A stretch of DNA of 64,000 nucleotides from Lampris incognitus. Its lineage: Eukaryota; Chordata; Actinopteri; Lampriformes; Lampridae. Positions within the stretch are counted from its first letter, which is position 1. Every line of letters starts with the position of its first letter. Below the pieces are notes generated by a model. That model had not been told where the DNA came from and ran no database searches. It was given only the letters and a program-made list of their open reading frames with translations. The position numbers and the translations under genes are program-made. This document shows positions 53,948 through 64,000 of the stretch, in pieces. The stretch is from the NCBI RefSeq assembly GCF_029633865.1, contig NC_079211.1, forward strand, positions 124,501 to 188,500, written 5' to 3'.

Positions 53948-54373
53948 CTAATAGAACTCCTCCAAGAGTGCGGGGTCGGCCAGGTAGGACCGGGGAACCC
54001 AGTTGCGGTCCTCGGGCCCATAGCCAACCCAGTCCACCAGGTATTGGTACCCACGCCCCCGGCGGCGTACGGCGAGCAGCTGGTCGACATCCCAGACCAT
54101 GTCACCACCGTCGAGGACCCTGGGGGGTGGAGGAGCTTGGACAGGGGGAGAGAGGGGGCTGGAGGCTACCGGTTTGAGGTGAGAGACATGGAACACGGGA
54201 TGGATTTTGAGGGAGGTAGGAAGATGGAGACGCACCGCAGAAGGGTTGACGATGCGGTCGATGGTGTAGGGGCCGACGTAGCGTGGAGCCACCTTCCGGT
54301 TGTGGGTAGGGAGGGGCAGGTCCCAGGCCAGGAGCCATATCCTCTGGCCAGGTCGATAGGCTGGGTCCGGCAC
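53948..54373 (-). pseudogene. Gypsy-D integrase C-terminus and chromodomain
   Basis: Separate frame with [57 protein letters not shown] and an uninterrupted chromodomain ([37 protein letters not shown]). It overlaps the end of the core frame. Confidence 0.85.
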
Positions 54374-55289
54374 TCTCCACCAGTTGGCGTTGCGCCTGGC
54401 CCGCTCTGTAGCTCACAACATAGCTGCCCGGGCAGTCTTCCAAACACGCCGACACTGGCGGAGATGGGCCCTCGTGGACGGGACCGCCACCTCCAACTCC
54501 TGACGGGGGAACAGAGGGGGTTGATAACCAAGGGAACAAACCGGTAGCCGAACTCTCCATGGAGTTGAGCGAGTACTCCACCCAGGGCAGGTACTTGCTC
54601 CAGGAGGCGGGGTTGCTGGTGGTAATGCAACGCAAAGCCGCCTCCAGGGCTTGACTGGCCCGCTCTGCCTGCCCATTGGTCTGTTGGTGATATCCAGAGG
54701 AGAGGCTGACCGTGGCCCCAATTCCATTACAGAAGGCCTGCCATACCTTAGCAGTGACCTGGGGACCACGGTCAGAGACAATGTCCAGGGGGATCCCATG
54801 GAGGCAGACGACATGGGAGACGAGAAGGTCCACCATCTCGGCTGCAGAGGGGAGTTTGGTGAGGGCGACAAAGTGGACGGCCTTGGAAAACCGGTCGACA
54901 ATGGTCAGAATGGTGTCATTGCCTTGGGACACGGGGAGGCCAGTTACAAAGTCCAAGGCAATGTGGGACCAAGGTCGGCCGGGGACAGGAAGGGGGCGCA
55001 GGAGACCTGCTGGAGGGTGATGGAGAGCCTTGCTGTGGGCGCAGGCAGCCACAAACTCTCTGGTGTCTGCCTCCTTGGTGTGCCACCAGAAGCGCCGGTG
55101 GATGAAGGCCACCATCCGGTGGACACCGGGGTCGCAGGCAAAACGGCTGGAGTGGCCCCACCCCAGCACCTGGGGCCGGACAGAGGGAGGCACAAATAGC
55201 CGGTTCCAGGGTCCATTGCCTGGGTCGGACTGAGCGCACTGGGCCCTTCTCACCACCGATTCGATGGCCCAGGTGACGACACCCACCAC
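54102..55289 (-). pseudogene. Gypsy-D integrase core
   Basis: 395 open codons. Zinc-module residues are partly altered ([20 protein letters not shown], then [12 protein letters not shown], one Cys missing). The catalytic Asp in [13 protein letters not shown], Asp in [14 protein letters not shown] and Glu in [12 protein letters not shown] are kept and, unlike Gypsy-B, are in one frame. After SSATGLF a deletion and frameshift (~54535) spoil the remainder. Confidence 0.82.
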
Positions 55290-55300
55290 CCGGACCTGGA

Positions 55301-55943
55301 CGACTCCATATTATCCAAGGAACCATGAATTCTCCAGCATATCAACAAATTCTTGACCAGAATCTCCTTCCATCAGTCAGGGAGTTGAAGCTGGAACGAA
55401 AATGGATTATGCAACAAGACAATGACCCAAAGCATTGCAGCAAAACTACAAAGGAATGGCTTCAGAGAAAGAGGATTCGTACTCTGGATTGGCCCAGTCA
55501 AAGTCCGGATCTTAATCCAATTGAAATGTTGTGGCGAGACCTGAAGAAGTTGGTACATACCAGATGTCCCTCCAACCTCTCTCAACTGGCTGAGTTCTGC
55601 AAGGAGGAGTGGGCAGAAAGCCCCATAAGCAGATGTGAGAGACTGGTTAGTGGTTACAGAAGACGTCTGGTTGAAGTAATGGCTGCAAAAGGAGGAGCCA
55701 CAAGCTACTAATACAAGGGTTCACATACGTTTGCACATGTTAAATGTTCAGTTTTTGTGAAATAAACCACCTTTGTTGAATTAAATAATGAAAATATATC
55801 ACTTTTTGTGTGTGTCCATTATTTGGAAGGTGTGCTTTACAAATTGGGATTTGGATGTATGTGTAATAAGCTTATTTTAATGTTTTTTACAAAAACAGTA
55901 ACCATGTCTGGAGGGTTCAAAAACTTTCAAGCAGCACTATACG
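55301..55943 (+). mobile_element. Tc1-family transposon, 3' half
   Basis: C-terminal half of a Tc1 transposase gene plus 3' flank and right terminal repeat (…GGGTTCAAAAACTTTCAAGC…CACTATA), ending at a TA next to minisatellite sequence. The left half, including the DNA-binding domain and left TIR, is missing. Confidence 0.85.
55325..55711 (+). pseudogene. Tc1 transposase C-terminal half
   Basis: 128 open codons ending TAA. It has ERKWIMQQDNDPKHCSKTTK (second Asp of the DD34E triad), WPSQSPDLNPIEMLWRDLKK (Glu) and CERLVSGYRRRLVEVMAAKG, the usual Tc1 end. The first catalytic Asp and the helix-turn-helix are not present. The open part carries no frameshift. Confidence 0.85.
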
Positions 55944-56780
55944 TAACCCCAACACACAACCTAAATACATAACCCCAACCCTAACCGCACAACAAACATA
56001 CATACATAAGCCTAACCACACAACCTACATAAATAACCCTAACAACACAACAAACATACATAACCCCAGCACAAACCCTACATACATAACTCCAACACAC
56101 AACATACATATATAACCAACAACACACAACATACATACAGAACCCTAACTCTAACCACACAACCTACATACATAACCCTAAAACACAACATACATATGTA
56201 ACCGAAACACACAACATATATACGTAAACCCAACACACTACATACATACATAACCCCAACACACAACATACATGCATAACCCCAACACACAACCTATATA
56301 CATAACCTTAACCCTAACCACACAACATGCATACATAAGCCTAACCACACAAACTACATACATAACCCTAACCACACATCCTACATACATCACCCTAAAA
56401 CACAACATACATACGTAACCCCAACACACAACATACATACATAACCCCAACACACAGCATACATACGTAACCCCAACACACAACATACATACGTAACGCC
56501 AACACACAACATACATACATAAACCCAACACACTACATATATGCATAACCCTAACCCTAACCACACAACATACATAAATAATCTTAACCACACAACCTAT
56601 GTACATAACCCTAACCACACATCCTATATACATCACCCTAACACACAACATACATACATAACCTTAACCACACAACCTATGTACATAACCCTAACCACAC
56701 ATCCTACATACATCACCCTAACACACAACATACATACATAACCCCAACACACAACCTACATCCATAAGCCCAACACACGA

Positions 56781-56864
56781 CATACATACATACATACATA
56801 CATACATACATACATACATACATACATACATACATACATACATACATACATACATACATACATA
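56781..56864. repeat. (CATA)n microsatellite
   Basis: About 21 perfect CATA units. Confidence 0.95.
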
Positions 56865-56980
56865 ACCCCAACACACAACATACATTATCCTAAGCACACA
56901 ACCTACATACATAACCCTAACAGACAACATACATACAGAACCCTAACAGACAACCTACATACATAACCCTAACCACACAA

Positions 56981-57068
56981 CATACATACATACATACATA
57001 CATACATACATACATACATACATACATACATACATACATACATACATACATACATACATACATACATA
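56981..57068. repeat. (CATA)n microsatellite
   Basis: About 22 CATA units, ending in a minisatellite unit. Confidence 0.95.
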
Positions 57069-57213
57069 GCCCTAACCACACAACATACATACATAACCCT
57101 AACATGCAACCTTCATACATAACCCTTACACACAATGTACATACATAACCTTAACACAAAACCTACATACATAACCCCAACACACAACCTACATCCATAA
57201 GCCCAACACACGA

Positions 57214-57224
57214 CATACATACAT

Positions 57225-57283
<59 letters not shown>

Positions 57284-57293
57284 TACATACATA
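57214..57293. repeat. (CATA)n-(CA)n compound microsatellite
   Basis: CATA units flank a ~40-bp CA run (57239-57279). Confidence 0.95.
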
Positions 57294-57463
57294 ACCCCAA
57301 CACACAACATACATAAATAACCCCAACACACAACATACATATGTAACCCTAACCACGCAACCTACATACATAACCCTTACACACAATGTACATACATAAC
57401 CCTAACACAAAACCTACACACATAACCCCAACACACAACCTACAGCCATAAGCCCAACACACG

Positions 57464-57533
57464 ACATACATACATACATACATATACATACATACATACA
57501 TACATACATACATACATACATACATACATACAT

Positions 57534-57570
<37 letters not shown>

Positions 57571-57652
57571 TACACACATACATACATACATACATACATA
57601 CATACATACATACATACATACATACATACATACATACATACATACATACATA
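57464..57652. repeat. (CATA)n-(CA)n compound microsatellite
   Basis: The longest tract, ~189 bp. A CATATACA variant near 57482 and a CA run near 57549-57575 recur in the next tract. Confidence 0.95.
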
Positions 57653-57823
57653 ACCCCAACACACAACATACATAAATAACCCCAACACACAACATACATA
57701 TGTAACCCTAACCACGCAACCTTCATACATAACCCTTACACACAATGTACATACATAACCCTAACACAAAACCTACACACATAACCCCAACACACAACCT
57801 ACAGCCATAAGCCCAACACACGA

Positions 57824-57888
57824 CATACATACATACATACATACATATACATACATACATACATACATACATACATACATACATACAT

Positions 57889-57941
<53 letters not shown>

Positions 57942-57999
57942 TACATACATACATACATACATACATACATACATACATACATACATACATACATACATA
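57824..57999. repeat. (CATA)n-(CA)n compound microsatellite
   Basis: Same internal plan as 57464-57652 (CATATACA variant near 57845, CA run 57905-57937), consistent with duplication of a larger module. Confidence 0.95.
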
Positions 58000-58118
58000 A
58001 CCCCAACACACAACCTACATACATTATCCTAAGCACACAACCTACATACATAACCCTAACAGACAACATACATACAGAACCCTAACAGACAACCTACATA
58101 CATAACCCTAACCACACA

Positions 58119-58176
58119 ACAAACAAACAAACAAACAAACAAACAAACAAACATACATACATACATACTTACATAC

Positions 58177-58207
<31 letters not shown>

Positions 58208-58262
58208 CATACATACATACATACATACATACATACATACATACATACATACATACATACAT
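58119..58262. repeat. (CAAA)n-(CATA)n compound microsatellite
   Basis: Starts as CAAA units (58119-58150), passes through CATACTTA variants and continues as pure CATA. It ends about 1 kb before the rapgef2 start codon. Confidence 0.95.
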
Positions 58263-58419
58263 AACCCTAACCCTAACACACAACATATATACATAACCCT
58301 AACCACACAACATACATACATAACCCTAACCCACAATATACATACATAACACTAACCCCAACCCACAACATACATACATAACCCTAACCACACAACATGC
58401 AGTTTGAATTAGCTACATG

Positions 58420-59251
58420 TCCAAAACCCCAGCAGCGTGTTTGGAATGTTTACGGCTCTTATATTAGAGGAAATCTGCCGAACCGTGGCTTTGGTTTCGG
58501 CACAGACCTCAGTGCCTCATGAAAACCTCCAAATTCTGTTGAATTTTCAACTCTTCCGTCCGTTCCCCGGTCGGCCGCACGGCGGCACTGCAGCACCACT
58601 GCGCCGCATCGTCCTCCGGCTCCATTCTTTGGGAAATGGACTCGCCCATGATGTCAGTCACCATGGTGGCACACAACGGACCGGAGCTGTCCGTACTTCT
58701 CAACCCGACCAAAGGCTTGTCTGAGGATCGTCGTCGCTGAGCGCGTCGTAGTCAGTCGGTCAGAATGGACGGCGGCCTGCTGTTCTCTGGATAAGCGGCT
58801 CGGTTCTTTGTATTCTACTTTTTCTCCGCTGCGTCCTGCGTGAGGCTTCTTTCCGTCGATGGCAGAATGCTGAAGTGACGAGGGATGGCTTGAATGAAGG
58901 GATCGTTTTACCACCATAACTCATCGGGACAAAAGTCGTTTCTTGTGGGCTCTGGGCTCTTCCGGTCACGGCTAAACAAGAGGAGCTTCCTGTTGGCGGA
59001 TTTACCGGTGCGTGTCCTCCGGTAGCGGCTCGGGGACCGACACAAACCCGGAGGAGACTGCCTGGCTGGCTGGCCGGCTCCCGTCGCGGCCTGGCCTGGG
59101 GACTCGGGGCTGATCCACATTGTCCGAGTCTTTTAACCCGGCACAGAGGACGAGGAGAGACCGCTGGTTTTGCTGATTCTCGGTGCCTTGAATCTTTTCT
59201 AGACGTTTCAAGGCTCGTACATCGAATATCTCTGCGCTCGACTTCAAAGCA
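58420..59251 (+). promoter_or_regulatory. rapgef2 5' UTR / promoter region, GC-rich
   Basis: Base composition changes sharply from AT-rich repeats to GC- and CpG-rich sequence (CCGTCCGTTCCCCGGTCGG, GGCTCGGGGACCGACACAAA, CCCGTCGCGGCCTGGCCTGG), as expected of a CpG-island promoter and leader. No TATA box is obvious and several upstream ATGs exist. The transcription start cannot be placed by eye. Confidence 0.65.
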
Positions 59252-59320
59252 ATGGCGTCTTATGTGGATAACAGCTTTCGGCAGGCGGTGATGATGAATC
59301 CGGCTGAAAGGACGCAACAG
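59252..59320 (+). CDS. rapgef2: rapgef2 first coding exon
   Basis: ATG at 59252 in a good context (G at -3 and G at +4) opens 23 codons, MASYVDNSFRQAVMMNPAER then TQQ, ending at a GT donor (59321, GTCAGA) in phase 0. The peptide matches from memory the N-terminus of the long form of RAPGEF2 (PDZ-GEF1), a guanine-nucleotide exchange factor for Rap GTPases that acts at the membrane in adhesion and junction control. The next exon, coding for the first cyclic-nucleotide-binding-like region, is beyond the window. Teleosts may keep two paralogues, so a/b is not assigned. RAPGEF6 has a distinct N-terminus. Confidence 0.85.
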
Positions 59321-61554
59321 GTCAGACGAACCGTGATTTATTTACTTGATGATGTTGTTTAAACCCCGCAGACGTGTTTTCTGTCCGCTGCTCTGTACTT
59401 TATCGCTGTCCCGTGGTGACGTAACGATGTCGGTGGGACCGTGTTGCCGTCGGCCAGCCTGCGGCTCCGTGCTGCCGAGCTAATCGGCTACTTACGGCCA
59501 TACTGGGAGCTGGGGGCCGTACCCATTATTACGGCCTTGCTGGGAGCCCTACCCATTATTACGGCCTTACTGGGAGCCGTACCCATTTCTACGGCCTTAC
59601 TGGGAGCCGTACCCGTTTCTACGGCCATACTGGGAGCTGCATGCCCCCGTAGGGAGAAGCTCGGCTAAGTATCTGGTGGAAGAACTGTGCTGCGCAGCCC
59701 AGTTGCATGTTTTTTGGGATTGATTTAAAACGGGTCAAGATTGAAAACGACTCAACCGAGTCTTTCCAGAGCTTCTTGTTTATCTAAAAGCACAAATGAA
59801 CAGTTGCAAGTCTGCGAGGGTCCAATACTATCGTTCTGTGGTGCCAGTATCGGCTGATCCAGGCCTCCAGTTTCCATTGGGAACTTTTGGAGAGTCCAAT
59901 TGCATGGCTGGTTTTCGCCTGTATGTTTTCTATGGGGTAAACATCGTCCCATTTATTAGCAGTGGAAATTCAGAGGAAAAGGTAGCCTGCATATAACACC
60001 ACTGTCTCAGATGGTTATTTATGCTGAAACACTGTAAAGATTGTTTTTAATGAGCACTGCTACACCAGAGAAAAATGTTGTGGAGGCAAAAGTTCCACAA
60101 ACAATGGTGACATGGAGCAAACGATTCTGGTGTCACTGATAGCTTGTAATCCATACAGGACCTCCATTTTTCATTATGACTACAAGTGGTACCAGGGATC
60201 GATGCCATATTCATATAGTTATACATTGGGGAAAAACTTGGAATCAAAATTTGGGATGCATTGATGTAACCAAAATCACCCATTAACAGAGTAACATGTA
60301 CATACATTTCTAGTGCATAGTGCCATGTCATGGACCATGTCACAAGCCAAAAGTTACATGGGTTGCATTGTTTACTTAAGCATTATCTGTATAATCCGTT
60401 TATTTAATTTTTATTTCTTGATATTCACCTTTCACATCGTTTGACTGTAAATCCATACAGATATAGCTTACTTGGATCATTTTAAGCAAGGTCTGTATGA
60501 ATGCTAAAATGGTCAGGCATGTTATTTTCTTTTTGTGTATCTGAATTCAGTGGGAATGCAAAGTGGGTGGAGACCGGACAGTATCACTGAATGCAAATTG
60601 CTCAGTGAGTTGTGACCAAATGACTCTACATCTTTTCTATTCACCCCCCCCAAACAAAACAAAACAAACAAACAAAAAAAAGACAGACTGTATAGTGACG
60701 CTGATGAAAGCAAAGAGGCACTCTAAATGACTGTCCACATGATTTCCCAAACCAGTCTGCAGTGGTGTTGAAGCATGTGACCTTGCAGCCCTGTCGGTAC
60801 TCTCTGCCTGGTCGTTGAATGGCAGCACCTCCCAAAACCCTGTTTTCAAACACTGGCCCATGGTTCTTCCTGGAGCAGGTTACTGAGTTTATCCTAATGA
60901 CGTTGGCAGAGTCTCTGTTGGTATTAACAGTTCAAGGGATCCGTTTTTATTGCTTGAGACTGACTGCAGTGGGAGCTGGCTCCAGTACCTGTACCATCAC
61001 ATGGCAGGCTAAATAACTGACCGTTTGATAGCTGCTGTTGTCAGTACTCATAGGTTCTGGTCACAGCTGTCGGTGTAAATGTGGTGAGATGTGAGTATAA
61101 AAGAGTCGGTGTGATAAATTAACAGAGGGAGAGAGAACAGGGCCTCGTTTCTAGTAACGCAGCACAATGTTTCAGTTGCAGTATGGCTTTTGTACACATA
61201 GACACTTCTTCTGCATCATTTGGGTTCTAAGTACAAACATGCTGAAACTCAGATGGTGGGGAGAAGGGATGATGAAATGTGGTAGAATCTTCTTTGAATA
61301 AAATGGGATATTATGACACATTACATTTGATGGCCATGGCAAAGCATCACAATCCTTGCTCAATTAAACTGTGTCCTTTGATTTCCAGTTGACGGCATGT
61401 TATTTTTATAATTTTATTGAATTATTTTTGATTAATTGTAATACCAATCAAGTTCAACCTTTAATTCTATTCTACCAAGTTTGGGTGAGGGGCAGAGTTA
61501 AACGCACACTAATAAGTCCATTCAGCTATAAATACCTGGGGCCAAATGTATAAA
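59321..61554 (+). other. rapgef2 intron 1, proximal part
   Basis: Non-coding. It contains the minisatellite at 59500-59640 and otherwise AT-rich sequence with no recognised repeat or gene. Scattered short open frames have no domain or splice support. Confidence 0.6.
59500..59640. repeat. Intronic minisatellite, ~33-bp unit
   Basis: About four tandem units of TACTGGGAGCCGTACCCATT followed by TCTACGGCCT, with variants (ATTATTACGG, TTTCTACGG). It lies only ~180 bp inside intron 1, in GC-rich sequence. The open frame across it is a repeat artefact. Confidence 0.9.
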
Positions 61555-61850
61555 GTTCAAGTTCAAGTTCAAGTACTTTATTTGTCACATGCACAGAAAT
61601 ACAAAGTAAAACATACAGTGAAATGAAGAGGGGTACTCTGTCTGTCGTTATGTGAAAAGACATAGACCTAGATAAACGACAAAAGATCAGTGCATTTTTT
61701 TCCTTTTTTTCTAGTCAAAATAAACAATAAAAAAAAACTAGCTGTCTCAAGTATGTTGAGAGTTCTTATGGCCTGTGGATATAAGCTTCTCTTTAGTCTT
61801 TCTGTTTTGGCCCTAAGACTACAGAGGCATCTATAAACCGTGTGTACACA
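61555..61850 (-). mobile_element. CR1/Rex1-type LINE 3' tail
   Basis: The minus strand reads ATTTCTGTGCATGTGACAAA then TAAAGTACTTGAAC and a (TTGAAC)n tail (61557-61578), the usual 3' terminus of a fish CR1-type LINE. About 270 bp upstream contain GCCTGTGGATATAAGCTTCT on the plus strand, the end of its coding region. Confidence 0.65.
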
Positions 61851-62395
61851 CATAACCTGTACCTACTCACCTTTCCACGCAGGTTTCCAACACTAACCTG
61901 TACCTACTCACATTTCCACGCAGGTTTCCAACACTAACCTATACCTACACACCTTTCCATGCATGTTTCCAACACTAACCTATACCTACTCACCTTTACA
62001 CGCAGGTTTCCAACACTAACCTGTACCTACTCACCTTTCCACGCAGGCTTCCAACACTAACCTGTACCTACTCACCTTTCCATGCATGTTTCCAACACTA
62101 ACCTGTACCTACTCACCTTTCCACGCAGGTTTCCAACACTAACCTGTACCTACTCACCTTTCCACACAGGTTTCCAACACTAACCTATACCTACTCACCT
62201 TTACACGCAGGTTTCCAACACCTAACCTGTACCTACACACCTTTCCATGCAGGTTTCCCAGCATGTAACCTGTACCTACACACCTTTCCACGCAGGTTTC
62301 CCAGCATGTAACCTGTACCTACACCACTTTCCACGCAGGTTTCCCAAAAGTGAACCTGTACCTACACACCTTTCCACGCAGGTTTCTGAATGTAT
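61851..62395. repeat. Intronic minisatellite, ~41-bp unit
   Basis: About 13 direct, contiguous units of CTAACCTGTACCTACTCACC followed by TTTCCACGCAGGTTTCCAACA. Variants (CATGCATG, TTACACGC, CCCAGCATGTAAC) are arranged in order, the right-hand units having CCCAGCATG in place of CCAACACT. There are no unique spacers. Confidence 0.93.
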
Positions 62396-62754
62396 AAAAA
62401 TCTACGAGGGATGAGAATGTGTGTACCGGTATACATCTTTCACACCATGCGTACCATATACACAGTGTTTTGAGTCTGATTAGTGTGATGTTGCGAGTTG
62501 GCAAAAAGGACAGTAAAAGCGTGAATTTTGGTGACATTTTATTTAGAGATTTTATCTTTCACTACATTGTGTTAGGATGTAATCTATTGTTTAAAAAAAA
62601 CCTTCTCTATGATTACATAGTGATGCGTGACTGGTTTGTTGTATCTTTAGTGAATATGTTTCTCACTAAGTATTATAACAATTATAATGATAATTATCTT
62701 TATATAAATGTAACAATCATGGAAGAATAGACTTGGTAGCCCTTGCCTAATGAG
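62396..62754. other. Intronic unassigned sequence
   Basis: AT-rich, no recognised gene or repeat. Confidence 0.6.
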
Positions 62755-62875
62755 TCAGGCCCTTTAGTCGACTGGTTAACATAGTCACCCGTGGTGCGGG
62801 AGACACAGATTTGTGTCCCAGCTACGGTGGTACCCGGGCTGCCCCCCAAATTTGCTACATAAATAAACAAATAAA
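62755..62875 (+). mobile_element. Probable tRNA-derived SINE
   Basis: The stretch TTTAGTCGACTGGTTAAC … GTGGTGCGGGAGACACAGAT … TGTCCCAG resembles tRNA A-box (TAGTCGACTGG), anticodon-arm and degenerate B-box spacing. It is followed by GGTGGTACCCGGGCTGCC and a TAAATAAACAAATAAATA tail. No functional tRNA is implied. Identification is by eye. Confidence 0.5.
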
Positions 62876-62899
62876 TAGTGCATGATCTTTATATAAATA

Positions 62900-64000
62900 A
62901 GGATTATTCCTGTACTGAAGGCTCTGGACATTATCGGGCTGTCTTGGCTGACACACCTCTTCAGTGTCGTGTGGAGGTCAGGGACAGTACCTGTGGAGTG
63001 GCAGACTGGGGTGGTGGTTCCCATATTTAAAAAGGGGGACCGGAGGGTGTGCTCCAATTATTGGGGCATCACATTGCTCAACCTCCAGGGGAAAGCCTAC
63101 TCTAGGGTGCTGGAAAGGAGGCTCTGATCGATTGTTGAACCTCAGGTCCAGGAGGAACAATGCAGATTCTGTCCTGGCTGTGGAACATCGGACCAACTCT
63201 TTACCCTTGCGGAAATGCTGAGGGAAGCATGAGAGTTTGACCAGCCTGTCTACATGTGTTTTGTGGACTTGGAGAAGGCTTATGACCGTGTACCCCAGGG
63301 CACTCTGTGGGGGGTACTGCGGGAGTATGGGGTACCAGGGCAGTTGCTACAAGCCATCCAATCCTCCAAAGTGAGAGCTGTGTCCACATTCTCAGCACAA
63401 ATTCAAACACGTTTTCGGTGGGTGTTGGACTCAGCCAAGATTGTCCCTTGTCCGATTCTGTTTGTGATATTCATGGACAGGATCTCAAGGTGCAGCCAAG
63501 ATGAGGAGTGTGTCTGTTTTGGGAACCTCAGAATTGCATCTCTGTTCTTCACAGATGATGTGGTTTTGTTGGCTTCACCAGAACGCAACCTCCAGCGTAC
63601 ACTGGGATGGTTTGCAGTTGAGTATGAAATGGCAGGGATGAGAATCAGCACCTCCAAGTCTGAGGCCATGGTTCTCTACCAGAAAATGGTGGATTGCTCC
63701 CTCCGGGTTGGGGACGAGTTGTTGCCTCAAGTGAAAGAGTTCAAGTATTTTGGGGTCTTGTTCACGAGTGAGGGTAGGATGGAGTGGGAGATTGACAGGT
63801 GGATTGGTGCAGCATCAGCAGTAATGCGAATGTTGTACCAGACCGTTGTGGTAATGAGGGAGCTGAACTGGAAGGCAAACCTCTCAATTTACCAGTCAGT
63901 CTTCGTTCCAACCCTCACCTATGGTCATGAGATTTGGGTAGTGACCGAAAGGGTGAGATCGCAGATACAAGCAGCTGAAATGAGTTTCCTCTGTAGGGTG
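62900..64000 (+). mobile_element. Rex3/RTE-type LINE, cut by window end
   Basis: RT of a fish Rex3-like element in plus orientation. Frames show GTVPVEWQTGVVVPIFKKGD, VCSNYWGITLLNLQGKAYSR, YMCFVDLEKAYDRVPQGTLW, NTFSVGVGLSQDCPLSDSVC, FFTDDVVLLASPERNLQRTL (the active site is TDD instead of ADD) and FKYFGVLFTSEGRMEWEID. Stops and frameshifts are frequent, so it is inactive. The 5' part is missing and the 3' end is beyond 64000. Confidence 0.85.

Larger units (their letters stand above)
53240..55300 (-). mobile_element. Gypsy-D: truncated sushi-like copy
   Basis: Minus-strand relative of Gypsy-B. It keeps one LTR (53240-53894, outer end lost near GTGTGGCGAAACCC), the polypurine tract (53895-53915) and integrase. 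Everything before the integrase zinc module is missing where it meets Tc1 sequence at ~55300. The LTR keeps CTTCGACGTACTGAACC (minus strand, near 53672-53690). Confidence 0.88.
55944..58400. repeat. Telomere-like minisatellite, block 2, with CATA tracts
   Basis: Same minisatellite family as 50586-51930, with six long (CATA)n runs, three carrying a (CA)n core. Larger modules repeat: the words TTACACACAATGTACATACA recur near 57127, 57377 and 57736, and GACAACATACATACAGAACC near 56924 and 58064. This shows higher-order duplication. Confidence 0.92.

Noticed and set aside
54044..55199. Plus-strand frames of 167-182 codons
   Set aside because: Antisense to the Gypsy-D integrase and chromodomain, which explain the sequence.
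56078..58286. Long minus-strand open frames rich in Met-Tyr-Val-Cys repeats
   Set aside because: They are conceptual translations of CATA/CA microsatellites and the minisatellite, not genes.
58654..59317. Minus-strand frame of 185 codons in the GC-rich region
   Set aside because: Antisense to the rapgef2 leader; low stop density is expected from GC content.
61851..62395. CRISPR-like array of direct repeats
   Set aside because: Units are contiguous with no unique spacers, in a eukaryotic intron; it is a minisatellite.
62755..62875. Functional tRNA gene
   Set aside because: The B box and acceptor pairing are too degenerate and an A/T-rich tail follows, fitting a SINE instead.

Overview
The window looks like a teleost (ray-finned fish) chromosome segment. 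It contains fish-type retrotransposon families (L2, Rex1/Babar, Rex3/RTE, I/Nimb and L1/Tx1 LINEs, sushi-like, CsRn1-like and mag-like Ty3/Gypsy, Neptune/Poseidon-type Penelope, Tc1), spliced genes with introns, long CATA/CA microsatellites, and the first coding exon of a vertebrate gene, rapgef2. There are no bacterial-type operons, CRISPR arrays or rRNA. Most of the sequence is mobile DNA. Family names come from remembered motifs; no search was run.

Layout. 1-2.75 kb: a 160-195 bp satellite in two opposite orientations, broken by an insertion. 2.75-3.74 kb: broken I/Nimb LINE. 3.7-9.9 kb: mostly single-copy-like DNA with three phase-compatible candidate exons of an unidentified minus-strand gene. 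10.09-18.38 kb: a complete young Ty3/Gypsy element on the minus strand (721-bp LTRs, His-type primer site) sitting in an L2-like LINE tail. 19.03-25.04 kb: a sushi-like chromovirus (Gypsy-B) with decayed pol and a visible self-priming arrangement. 26-29 kb: several LINE pieces.

29.07-50.59 kb is one L2 LINE copy split by nested insertions. These are (i) a 531-bp insert with a zinc-knuckle reading frame, ACGTGT hairpins and an 8-bp target duplication; (ii) a 13.6-kb L1/Tx1-type LINE with a 16-bp target duplication, itself holding an intact CsRn1-like Gypsy with identical LTRs, a restriction-like-endonuclease LINE tail and a mag-like Gypsy remnant; and (iii) a Penelope fragment that contains a 4,958-bp terminal-inverted-repeat DNA transposon. 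That transposon encodes, in a spliced minus-strand gene, paired zinc motifs, a PIN/FEN-like nuclease pattern and a Cys-rich tail. It is the least familiar system in the window and the main candidate for something undescribed.

50.6-58.4 kb: a telomere-like (CCCTAA-containing) minisatellite with higher-order structure and long CATA tracts, interrupted by a Penelope element with a GIY-YIG endonuclease, a truncated sushi-like element and a Tc1 remnant. 58.4-59.3 kb: GC-rich 5' region and first coding exon of rapgef2 (plus strand). 59.3-64 kb: its first intron, with two minisatellites, a LINE tail, a probable tRNA-type SINE and a Rex3-like LINE cut by the window end. The elements are not a cooperating pathway; the layout records successive insertions next to a host gene.
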